Shown here one piece after another: positions 37,874-44,843 of a stretch of DNA of 64,000 bases. Source of the DNA: Winogradskyella luteola (GTDB lineage Bacteria > Bacteroidota > Bacteroidia > Flavobacteriales > Flavobacteriaceae); the NCBI RefSeq assembly GCF_019203985.1, contig NZ_JAGSPD010000005.1, forward strand, positions 124,001-188,000, in the 5' to 3' direction. Within the stretch, counting starts at the first letter, position 1. The number at the start of each line of letters is the position of its first letter. A program made the position numbers and the translations under genes. The notes under the pieces were generated by a model, which was not told where the DNA came from, did no database searches, and was given only the letters and a program-made list of their open reading frames with translations.

Positions 37874-39670
37874 ATGAAGAAATTCATTTTTAGCTTTTTT
37901 TGTTCAGTGCTAATGTGCTCATGCGGGTCTACGGAAGTTATGGCTCAAAGTCCTTCTGCGAAAAAAATGGACTGCCATTGGCAACAGCATGTAGACTACG
38001 ACATGGAAATTGATATGGATGTTAACACTTTTCAATACAAAGGAAAACAAAAATTGGTTTATACCAATAACTCACCCGATGTATTGAACCGCATCTACTA
38101 CCACTTGTATTTTAATGCTTTTCAACCAGGAAGCGAAATGGATGTACGTTCGCGTACCATTGCGGATCCTAGTCCTAAGATTGCGGATCGTATTAGTAAA
38201 CTTCAGCCAAGCGAGATAGGTTACATAAAGGTAAATTCTTTAAAACAAAACGGAAAATCCATTTCGCACGAAACTGTTGGGACAGTGTTAGAGGTAAAAC
38301 TTAATAAGCCTATTCAACCTGGTGAAAAGGTTACCTTTGATATGGATTTTGATGCGCAAGTACCTGTGCAAATTCGTCGCTCTGGTAGAAATAATAAAGA
38401 AGGTGTAGCTCTGTCGATGACACAGTGGTATCCAAAATTAGCAGAATATGATGACGAAGGCTGGCATGCAGATCCTTACATAGGGCGGGAATTTCATGGT
38501 GTTTGGGGCGATTTTGATGTAAAATTAACCATTGACAAAGATTATGTAGTTGGCGGAACAGGATATTTAAAAGACGAATCTAAAGCAGGTGGAGGTAAAA
38601 AAACATTACATTTTGAAGCTCCAAAAGTCCATGACTTTACTTGGGCTGCCGATCCTGATTTTATTCATGATACTTTAAAAATGCCTAATGGACCAACACT
38701 ACATTTCTATTACAAAAAAGACTTAGCGCCTGAGTATCTTGAAAATTGGAAAAAGTTACAGCCAGACACAGCCAAGTTAATGACATACTTTAGTGATAAT
38801 ATAGGACAATATCCTTACGATCAATATTCGGTTATTCAAGGTGGCGATGGTGGCATGGAGTATGCAATGTGCACACTGATAACAGGTAAACGTAGTTATG
38901 GAAGCTTATTGGGTGTTACTGCCCACGAGATGGCACATACTTGGTTTCAATTTTTATTGGCAACTAATGAAGCCAAGCATGAGTGGATGGACGAAGGCTT
39001 TACAAGTTACATTTCGACACTCGCCGAAAATGAATTTCGTAACACCAAAAGTGATAATCCTCTGTCTGGTTCCTACAGAGGCTATATTGCTTTAGCAAAC
39101 TCTGGTTACGAGCAACCTTTAACAACACATGCAGACCGCTATGCTTATAATCAGGTATATGGGGTTTCTGCCTATAGCAAAGGTGCTGTCTTCATGGCAC
39201 AATTGGGTTATATTGTAGGAGAAGACAACCTAAAGAAAACCATAAAGAAATACTTTAATGATTTTGCATTTAAACATCCCAAACCAATAGATTTTGTTCG
39301 TACGGCAGAACGTGTAACAGACTTAGAGTTAGATTGGTATTTAATAGATTTTGGACAGACCACAAACACTATCGATTATGGAATAAAGTCGGTTGAAGGT
39401 AAGTCAATTACTTTAGAACGTATTGGTTTAATGCCAATGCCTATTGATTTGTCCGTTACTTATACCGATGGTTCAAAAGAAGCGTTTTACATTCCGCTAC
39501 AAATGATGCGTGGTGAAAAACCAACCTCAGCAACTATCATTGATGATTGGGCTTGGGCAATGCCAACGTATACTTTCAATGCAAATAAGGCTGTAAAATC
39601 AGTTGAAATTGATGCCTCACAGATGATGGCAGATGTAAAACGAGAGAATAATATGTTTAATTTGGATTAG
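37874..39670 (+). CDS. M1-family metallopeptidase, lipoprotein
   Basis: The signal peptide ends near LMCSCGS. The gluzincin motif is HEMAHTWFQ followed by WMDEGFTSYIS (HExxH-18-E), with GGDGGMEYAMCTL as the GxMEN-like substrate loop. It lacks the long C-terminal ERAP domain of full-length aminopeptidase N. It is probably a surface or periplasmic aminopeptidase. Confidence 0.92.
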   Translation: MKKFIFSFFCSVLMCSCGSTEVMAQSPSAKKMDCHWQQHVDYDMEIDMDVNTFQYKGKQKLVYTNNSPDVLNRIYYHLYFNAFQPGSEMDVRSRTIADPSPKIADRISKLQPSEIGYIKVNSLKQNGKSISHETVGTVLEVKLNKPIQPGEKVTFDMDFDAQVPVQIRRSGRNNKEGVALSMTQWYPKLAEYDDEGWHADPYIGREFHGVWGDFDVKLTIDKDYVVGGTGYLKDESKAGGGKKTLHFEAPKVHDFTWAADPDFIHDTLKMPNGPTLHFYYKKDLAPEYLENWKKLQPDTAKLMTYFSDNIGQYPYDQYSVIQGGDGGMEYAMCTLITGKRSYGSLLGVTAHEMAHTWFQFLLATNEAKHEWMDEGFTSYISTLAENEFRNTKSDNPLSGSYRGYIALANSGYEQPLTTHADRYAYNQVYGVSAYSKGAVFMAQLGYIVGEDNLKKTIKKYFNDFAFKHPKPIDFVRTAERVTDLELDWYLIDFGQTTNTIDYGIKSVEGKSITLERIGLMPMPIDLSVTYTDGSKEAFYIPLQMMRGEKPTSATIIDDWAWAMPTYTFNANKAVKSVEIDASQMMADVKRENNMFNLD

Positions 39671-39694
39671 ACGCTTGCAGAGAAATAGCATGGT

Positions 39695-39722
39695 AAAACC
39701 TCATCGAAAAAGATGAGGTTTT
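39695..39722. terminator. Bidirectional hairpin terminator
   Basis: AAAACCTCATC pairs with GATGAGGTTTT around GAAAAA, with a T-run on the plus side. It separates the M1 peptidase from the convergent lysis/adaptor cassette and marks the left edge of that module. Confidence 0.85.
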
Positions 39723-39723
39723 T

Positions 39724-40332
39724 TTATTTAAATAGCCTTAAGCCTACTCCAACATTATGTGTGGTCTGCTGTAAATCGTTGAAATTAGTTCTATAGCTCA
39801 CAAACCATTTTCCTTTGCGATTGTACTGTAGCCCCAGACTCAAGTTATTAAAAGCACTTGTGTTACCACCAACTTCTGAGAAAAGGTATAAACCGCTCTT
39901 GTATGTTTTGGGATGCTCAATAGTTTTGGTTACCGTGATCTCTCGTGGCACTTTTAGTTTATAGCCCAATTGGCTGTCGAGTAAATTACCATCAACAAGG
40001 TTATAACTAAAAATGTCTATATCATCGTTGCTTAATGTGTCTCTGTAAGCTTTGGCTTTAAGCACTTTTGAATCTTCTGTATCTTTTGGTTTGGTGTCAC
40101 TTATCTCGTTTACATTATCTTTATTTACATATACCGTTTTATAATTTGTGGTCTGCACTTTAAAAGTGTCCGTTTTGGTTTGCCAAATCGTATCTCTTAC
40201 AATAGATATCTTTGGTATTTCTGTAGATTTAGGCGTACTACACTGCATTTTTAATAAATTAAAAATCAGTAGTCCTAAAATGATATATAGTATGATTTTT
40301 TCAGTTTTCATTTTTATTGATATTAATTTCAT
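39724..40332 (-). CDS. Spanin/DUF6808-like phage-type membrane protein
   Basis: The 202-residue protein has one N-terminal membrane helix (IILYIILGLLIFNLL) followed at once by KMQCSTPK, a Lys/Thr-rich extended stretch and a C-terminal beta segment ending VGVGLRLFK, like an outer-membrane strand. Proteins of this layout sit at the end of Bacteroidota phage lysis cassettes. That position, after holin, endolysin and tail-type genes, is the main reason for the call. The start is ATG 40332 or ATG 40311. It is separated from the previous gene by a large hairpin. Confidence 0.55.
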   Translation of the reverse strand: MKLISIKMKTEKIILYIILGLLIFNLLKMQCSTPKSTEIPKISIVRDTIWQTKTDTFKVQTTNYKTVYVNKDNVNEISDTKPKDTEDSKVLKAKAYRDTLSNDDIDIFSYNLVDGNLLDSQLGYKLKVPREITVTKTIEHPKTYKSGLYLFSEVGGNTSAFNNLSLGLQYNRKGKWFVSYRTNFNDLQQTTHNVGVGLRLFK

Positions 40333-40344
40333 TTTGAATAAAAG

Positions 40345-40405
40345 AAAGCCTCCCTCTCTAACTTATTTTGCTTCCTAAAATTCAGTTAGAGAGGTCGAAG
40401 GCTTT
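40345..40405 (-). terminator. Long imperfect hairpin, likely terminator or attenuator
   Basis: CCTCTCTAAC (40353-40362) pairs with GTTAGAGAGG (40385-40394), and AAAGCCT (40345-40351) with AGGCTTT (40399-40405), with small bulges and a 22-base loop. On the minus strand it ends in CTTTCTTTT, so it could stop most transcription before the DUF6808-like gene. Confidence 0.65.
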
Positions 40406-40433
40406 TAAAAAAACAGCTTTTGTCAATTCTTGA

Positions 40434-42029
40434 TTAAACTTCTTTCAACATTACGTTAGAAATACTTCCCTTAAATCCAGATTTACTCCGTAACCAGAAT
40501 TTCCCTTCATTATTACTGTTTACCGTAAAAGTTTCTGAATAAGTCCCATTGGCATCCCTGTCGGTCATATAACCCGTAGAGGATGTATATGGGCTAAACA
40601 CCCCTGAGCTATAGTCTGAAATCTCAAAAGTAAGATTGTAGGTCTTTCCTTGGATAAGTACATTTTGGTATATTCCAGAATTATCATCAGTATCAAAACT
40701 AACTTTACCATCACTAATTATAATGCTTGGGGAAACCAACCCAATCCAATTATGTTGATGCGCAAAATCTCCGTTTAATAATACATTTTCGCCCTTTGGT
40801 ATAACGTTTACGAGCCTACATGATACATTATCAATTGAACAATCATTGTCAATACCAGCATAAAATAGCAAGTCCTTAATATTAGCCTTAAGTAAATGCC
40901 TTTTACTCCCTGTATCTAAATTTCTCAAAAACTTATGATATGCATAATATAAATCTATAAATACTGAATTGCTTAGAATGTCAAATGATATACTATAAAA
41001 GCTATCAATACTCATTACCCTTTGAAACAAATTCCTGTTGGCAACTGTAGCAGCAGTCGAACATACCGCTGTTTCATTCATTTCTGACCAACCTTTCGAC
41101 CCACCGGGATGACCAGTAGACCAATCTGACAAACCATTGGAAAAGTCTCCGTTAACAACTAAGTTTTCAGACACAAAAGGAATATGTATAACTTCCTTTA
41201 TTGAAATATTTGTAAAGGTGGATCCCAATACTTCTGATGTAGGTTTGATATGCATATAACCATTAAGAAGCGTTGTGAAAATAATATTATGTCCATCGGC
41301 AAGAAACACATTATTACTATAAGTATCTAAAATTCTGTATCCTCCTCCATTTAGCTCTGCATCCAATTCTATTTTATATAAGGTTTTATTATCACCTACC
41401 AATTGAAATAATGAAGCATCGCTTAGACCTTGATTTTCAGCTTTACCATTATTTATCAGCCAATTATCAAAACTTCCGCTTTGGATTTCCCAACCATTTA
41501 GTCCATTAGAAAAATCCCCATTTTCAACTAGCTCTCTGCCGTAAAGTGCTGTACCCTCAATAATAGGCTTAACACTGATGTTGCTTATGGTAAACCCTCC
41601 TCCTCCATCATGTACACTGGGGGAAATCCCAAAGATTGTATAATCATCTTCAGGATAGGAAGTCCCATCTACAAAGAGTACATGATGCCCTTCTTCATAA
41701 GTGTCGTAAGGATTAAACATAGGACTTGAGTTCCAATTACCTAATATTGAAAAATAAGCTGATTTTCCTACTTCAATATCCGAAATATCAAACTCAATTT
41801 TAAATTGAGTGCCAAAGGTTTGAGTTGGAATATTTTGCCCTAATTTTATACTATTACTACCATTATTTACACCACTAAACGTAGCACTGTTGTTAGCAAT
41901 GCTCCATTCGCTTCCTATCGAGGTCCAATCGGTAGTTCCATTAAAACTACCATTGCTTACAAGATCCAGCCCAAAAACAAAGTCTTTATATGGATCTTTT
42001 TTTTGCATTAATTGTGTTCTTCTAAACAT
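40434..42029 (-). CDS. Protein with four repeated carbohydrate-binding-like modules (phage tail/fibre type)
   Basis: The 531-residue protein has no signal peptide. Four modules each start with a similar phrase: LVSNGSFNGTTDW, LVENGDFSNGLNGW, LVVNGDFSNGLSDW and VLLNGDFAHQHNW. Each is followed by a beta-sandwich pattern that ends with an ISNISVKP-like strand (ISNISVKP, NISIKEV, IDNVSCRL, ISNVMLKEV). This is the CBM_4_9-like jelly-roll layout found in tail-associated proteins of Bacteroidota phages. It starts 4 bases after the preceding tail-type gene. It may bind cell-surface glycans and so decide target range. Confidence 0.7.
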   Translation of the reverse strand: MFRRTQLMQKKDPYKDFVFGLDLVSNGSFNGTTDWTSIGSEWSIANNSATFSGVNNGSNSIKLGQNIPTQTFGTQFKIEFDISDIEVGKSAYFSILGNWNSSPMFNPYDTYEEGHHVLFVDGTSYPEDDYTIFGISPSVHDGGGGFTISNISVKPIIEGTALYGRELVENGDFSNGLNGWEIQSGSFDNWLINNGKAENQGLSDASLFQLVGDNKTLYKIELDAELNGGGYRILDTYSNNVFLADGHNIIFTTLLNGYMHIKPTSEVLGSTFTNISIKEVIHIPFVSENLVVNGDFSNGLSDWSTGHPGGSKGWSEMNETAVCSTAATVANRNLFQRVMSIDSFYSISFDILSNSVFIDLYYAYHKFLRNLDTGSKRHLLKANIKDLLFYAGIDNDCSIDNVSCRLVNVIPKGENVLLNGDFAHQHNWIGLVSPSIIISDGKVSFDTDDNSGIYQNVLIQGKTYNLTFEISDYSSGVFSPYTSSTGYMTDRDANGTYSETFTVNSNNEGKFWLRSKSGFKGSISNVMLKEV

Positions 42030-42033
42030 CTTT

Positions 42034-42447
42034 TTAAACTGTATTTAGGTTCTTAACAAATCCTCTAATTATGTCGCTTTCTAAGCTAATAGTGTAGCGA
42101 TTCCATTTGGTGCCATTATAGCTATCGCTATCTTCATCAAACCATACAGTATCGTTAAACAGTAACGGGTTATCACCACTGATTTCTAGCTCTATGATTT
42201 TTATGGAGTCACCTATTGGCTTATTAATAAAAGTAATATCGGTCGCTGAAGCGAGTGTTAAACGCCACTTGCTTGCCAATGATAAGTCAACTTCATAAGT
42301 GCCTGATGTCGCTATGTTGACTACGCGGTTCTCAAATTGTGATTCATCCTTATGCCAAAAGGAATCCCATGTATCATGGTATTGCTCTTGTGTTGGCCTA
42401 TCGCCAGTTTCAAAATAGCTTTTTATGGTTTCTTTATTTTGTTTCAT
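42034..42447 (-). CDS. Phage tail-type small protein (137 aa)
   Basis: The N-terminus KETIKSYFETGDRPTQEQYH, followed by DTWDSFWHKDE, is a recurrent sequence in Bacteroidota prophage tail-region proteins; the rest is a beta-rich domain (TFINKPIGDSIKIIELEISG). It overlaps the holin gene by 14 bases. It is probably a tail-fibre or needle-like adaptor domain. Confidence 0.6.
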   Translation of the reverse strand: MKQNKETIKSYFETGDRPTQEQYHDTWDSFWHKDESQFENRVVNIATSGTYEVDLSLASKWRLTLASATDITFINKPIGDSIKIIELEISGDNPLLFNDTVWFDEDSDSYNGTKWNRYTISLESDIIRGFVKNLNTV

Positions 42448-42883
42448 TTTTGTTTGTGTTTAAATTTTTATTCTCTTTTTGGTCACTTTCGGTAAGTGTT
42501 TCAACGGTATTCTTTAAAGGGGTCAGTTTTATAAAGTTTACTAAAGCCTTAAAAGGGTTAACACCGTAGATTTGATTGTAATTTTCTAAAATTGACTTAA
42601 TCTCCGCAATGGCTATAAAGCCCACTATAATCTTTAAAAAAGGGACTTCGTTAACGATGTGCTTTTCTAAAAAATAAGCTGCCAAAATCACTAAATTGTA
42701 GATAAAGAATTTAGAAACTGTATGTGCTATACGCGATCCTCTTATAGGAATACGTTTCTTAAATGAAGCATATGATCCTGTAATAAAATCTACAATGATT
42801 AAAAAGATCATTGTTACCATCACACCATTTAAAGGCGATAATAATGTTAATAGCCAAAACGCAAATTTCATCAGTTTTTCCAT
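42434..42883 (-). CDS. Phage holin family protein
   Basis: The 149-residue protein has three or four membrane helices, the sequence IFLIIVDFITGSYASFKKR typical of the phage holin 4 family, and a hydrophilic, Asn/Lys-rich tail. It overlaps the endolysin gene by 13 bases. Holins make the inner-membrane holes that let the endolysin reach peptidoglycan. Confidence 0.85.
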   Translation of the reverse strand: MEKLMKFAFWLLTLLSPLNGVMVTMIFLIIVDFITGSYASFKKRIPIRGSRIAHTVSKFFIYNLVILAAYFLEKHIVNEVPFLKIIVGFIAIAEIKSILENYNQIYGVNPFKALVNFIKLTPLKNTVETLTESDQKENKNLNTNKNETK

Positions 42884-43305
42884 AGTTTTTCTAATCTTTT
42901 ATAGTCTAATACTCTGTTTTTGGGGTAAGCTTTTATGCATACCTTGTTACCTTGATTGCCTCCAAGTACGTAGACATAACCTTTGGTTTGCTTGATAAAA
43001 AATGCCACATGGCCTTTCCAGCTTTCTGGAGACTCGCGCCAAAAGACGACAACATCACCTACCTCTGGATTTACCACAGACCCACCAACACTAAGCCAGC
43101 TTCTGGCATTGAGCTTGCCTGAGAATTCGTAACCCGAAGTCTTGGCCACCCAATTCGCAAAAGCACTGCACCAGGCGGTTTCGTCCTTTAATTTTTTACC
43201 ATCAAAACCGATATCATTAAAATATTTTAAGATTCTACGATTATCTTTGGAGCCAACAATTTCCTTAACGCCATACTCCGACAGCGCTTTATTAATTAAA
43301 TGCAT
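42871..43305 (-). CDS. TIGR02594/NlpC-P60-type endolysin
   Basis: The 144-residue protein has the papain-like catalytic Cys in ETAWCSAFANWV (residue 46), PEVGDVVVFWR and the His in KGHVAFFIKQ. It has no signal peptide, as expected for a holin-dependent endolysin. It should cut peptide bonds in peptidoglycan. It is the first gene of the lysis cassette, about 290 bases downstream of a clear promoter. Confidence 0.88.
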   Translation of the reverse strand: MHLINKALSEYGVKEIVGSKDNRRILKYFNDIGFDGKKLKDETAWCSAFANWVAKTSGYEFSGKLNARSWLSVGGSVVNPEVGDVVVFWRESPESWKGHVAFFIKQTKGYVYVLGGNQGNKVCIKAYPKNRVLDYKRLEKLWKN

Positions 43306-43595
43306 TGGTTTTAAATTTTATTGATTACTCGCAACTACAAATAGTGCGTTGCTTTTAAGAACATTGTACTATTTGTAAAAAAGGAAACCACTTTAAAAAT
43401 TAACGCGAATGGTTAGCCTCGATTACAGCATATATCACATATGTTTGATTTTATATTTTAAGCAGACCAAACTCTAACCAAAGATTACTTTAGTATTGTT
43501 TTCTTAACCAGAATAAGTATTAATCTAGGTTTTCAGTTTCTACTTAACACGAATTTTTATGTATCTAACGGTAAACGTTGTTAGAAAAGCGAATA

Positions 43596-43627
43596 CAAAT
43601 ATAAACATATTACATATACAAAACAAA
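43596..43627 (-). promoter_or_regulatory. Bacteroidota-type promoter of the lysis cassette
   Basis: On the minus strand TTTG (43624-43627) is followed after 20 bases by TATATTTG (43596-43603), an exact match to TTTG-N19-21-TAnnTTTG. Transcription would start near 43588 and leave a leader of about 280 bases. Just downstream lies a motif (43563-43582; minus strand CTAACAACGTTTACCGTTAG) that could be an operator. Confidence 0.65.
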
Positions 43628-43670
43628 CATTTTGCAAATAAAATATGTTAAATTTTGTAATTTGTTTAAG

Positions 43671-43821
43671 CGTCAGTTCGAGTGGTTTTTGGTTATCGAA
43701 ATCAAACATGGTTTTGATTGAAGATGCCAAAAATTGTATCGAGAACTGGCTTTGTTTATAAGTTCTTATTCTCGATATAAATTTTACTCATTATCATTCA
43801 TAAAATTCACTCGAATTGACG
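43671..43821. repeat. MITE-like 151-bp element with terminal inverted repeats
   Basis: CGTCAGTTCGAGTG (43671-43684) is the inverse complement of CACTCGAATTGACG (43808-43821) at 13 of 14 positions. Inside are further paired segments: a hairpin around AATCAAA/TTTGATT, and TATCGAGAACT against AGTTCTTATTCTCGATA. It lies between the lysis promoter and endonuclease V. It is non-coding and strongly structured. Confidence 0.6.
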
Positions 43822-43847
43822 AATTCTGTTGAATTCGAAGATTTTGC

Positions 43848-44348
43848 TTAATTCATTTTGGTGTGCTGATCCAAAACCTTTAAAATGGTGGGTATACGAT
43901 AGTCGCCATGCAGTAATTGCACCTTAGTTAAAGCTTCTTGCTCATCCATGCCAATACAAGACACATAGAGCGGATTTTGGCTTTTGCCTCTATAAATAGG
44001 TATGGAGACTTGTTCTGTATTGTGAAAGGGCTTTTTAGCGATACCAATTACTGGAATCTTTTGATCTAAAGCTTTCCATAAATGCCCACCTAAACCATAA
44101 GTTTTGTTATTATTCGCATAAACATGGCCATCTACAATAATCGCCTTAATGCTTTTAAGATTGACCTGTTCTAGCAATTCTAAAATACAAGGTAACTCCC
44201 GTTTGTAAAACTGTCCTGGTTCATAGTCAGCAACATCGTTAATAATATCAGTAATTATGCGCAGAGGGTTTTCGTTTTCCCAATGAAATAACACACCAAC
44301 AGTTTTGGCATATGTTGCTTTATAATGGACATCTATTGCTAGTAGCAT
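43848..44348 (-). CDS. nfi: Endonuclease V, short flavobacterial form
   Basis: The 166-residue protein has the Endo V layout: MLLAIDVHYK at the N-terminus, YKRELPCILELLE, AIIVDGHVY, YGLGGHLWKAL, IGIAKKPFH and GDYRIPTILKVLD. It lacks the N-terminal extension of the E. coli enzyme, as usual in Bacteroidota. It cleaves DNA next to deoxyinosine. It is separated from the immunity gene upstream by a strong terminator and from the lysis operon by the repeat element, so it may be an independent passenger inside the module. Confidence 0.85.
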   Translation of the reverse strand: MLLAIDVHYKATYAKTVGVLFHWENENPLRIITDIINDVADYEPGQFYKRELPCILELLEQVNLKSIKAIIVDGHVYANNNKTYGLGGHLWKALDQKIPVIGIAKKPFHNTEQVSIPIYRGKSQNPLYVSCIGMDEQEALTKVQLLHGDYRIPTILKVLDQHTKMN

Positions 44349-44370
44349 TGCAATTTATTTGATTAAAATA

Positions 44371-44402
44371 CAAAAGCTGCAATTTAATTGTTGCAGCTTT
44401 TG
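44371..44402 (-). terminator. Strong hairpin terminator after the immunity gene
   Basis: CAAAAGCTGCAA and TTGCAGCTTTTG form a perfect 12-bp stem around an 8-base loop, with T-rich sequence on the minus-strand 3' side (GTATTTT). It ends the 1228-aa/toxin/immunity transcription unit just before endonuclease V. Confidence 0.85.
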
Positions 44403-44480
44403 TTTGTGCTTGTCTTTTACAACACTTATCTTGGGCAGTACCTTAATTAGGAACTAAGCCTTTGTCTTATTTTTAATTAC

Positions 44481-44843
44481 TTATGAAGATGTGTGTGTAT
44501 CTAAATAGTATTTTCCATCTTCATTTATTAAAACATTCATAGTTGCTTGTTTATGACTAATCCTATAAGGTTCACCGCTATCATCATCTATTTCCAAGAA
44601 CATGCTATTATATTCTATTTCAGATTCAGGTTCAAAATCGAACCCTATCGTCCAAAAATTTCTCAAATTCTCAATGTATTTCTCTAAAATCTTTTCATCA
44701 TTAATGTATTTTCGGGCTTCCTCTATTTCTTTTTCTTTCGGCTCATAAATAGCTGTAATTTCCTTTTCTCTATTATAGTTCCAACCTATTTGATCCATAG
44801 TTGTTTTTGCTTTTTCGATAATTTCTTCTTTTGAATATCTCAT
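44481..44843 (-). CDS. Probable immunity protein (120 aa)
   Basis: A small, acidic, soluble protein with no signal peptide and no motif I can name. Features: a helical N-terminus (SKEEIIEKAKTTMDQIGWNY), a Glu-rich middle, and C-terminal strands (ATMNVLINEDGKYYLDT). Its ATG overlaps the stop of the toxin-like gene by 4 bases (ATGA), and a terminator follows. Tight coupling to a polymorphic-toxin-like protein, small size and acidity are the grounds for calling it an immunity protein; the function is inferred from context. Confidence 0.6.
   Translation of the reverse strand: MRYSKEEIIEKAKTTMDQIGWNYNREKEITAIYEPKEKEIEEARKYINDEKILEKYIENLRNFWTIGFDFEPESEIEYNSMFLEIDDDSGEPYRISHKQATMNVLINEDGKYYLDTHTSS

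Larger units (their letters stand above)
43306..43847. other. Gene-free 541-bp stretch with promoter, motif and repeat element
   Basis: No credible gene. It contains the lysis-operon promoter, a motif (43563-43582) similar to one upstream of the 1228-aa gene, and a 151-bp element with terminal inverted repeats, all described separately. The remainder, near the endolysin start, shows nothing recognisable. Confidence 0.6.
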
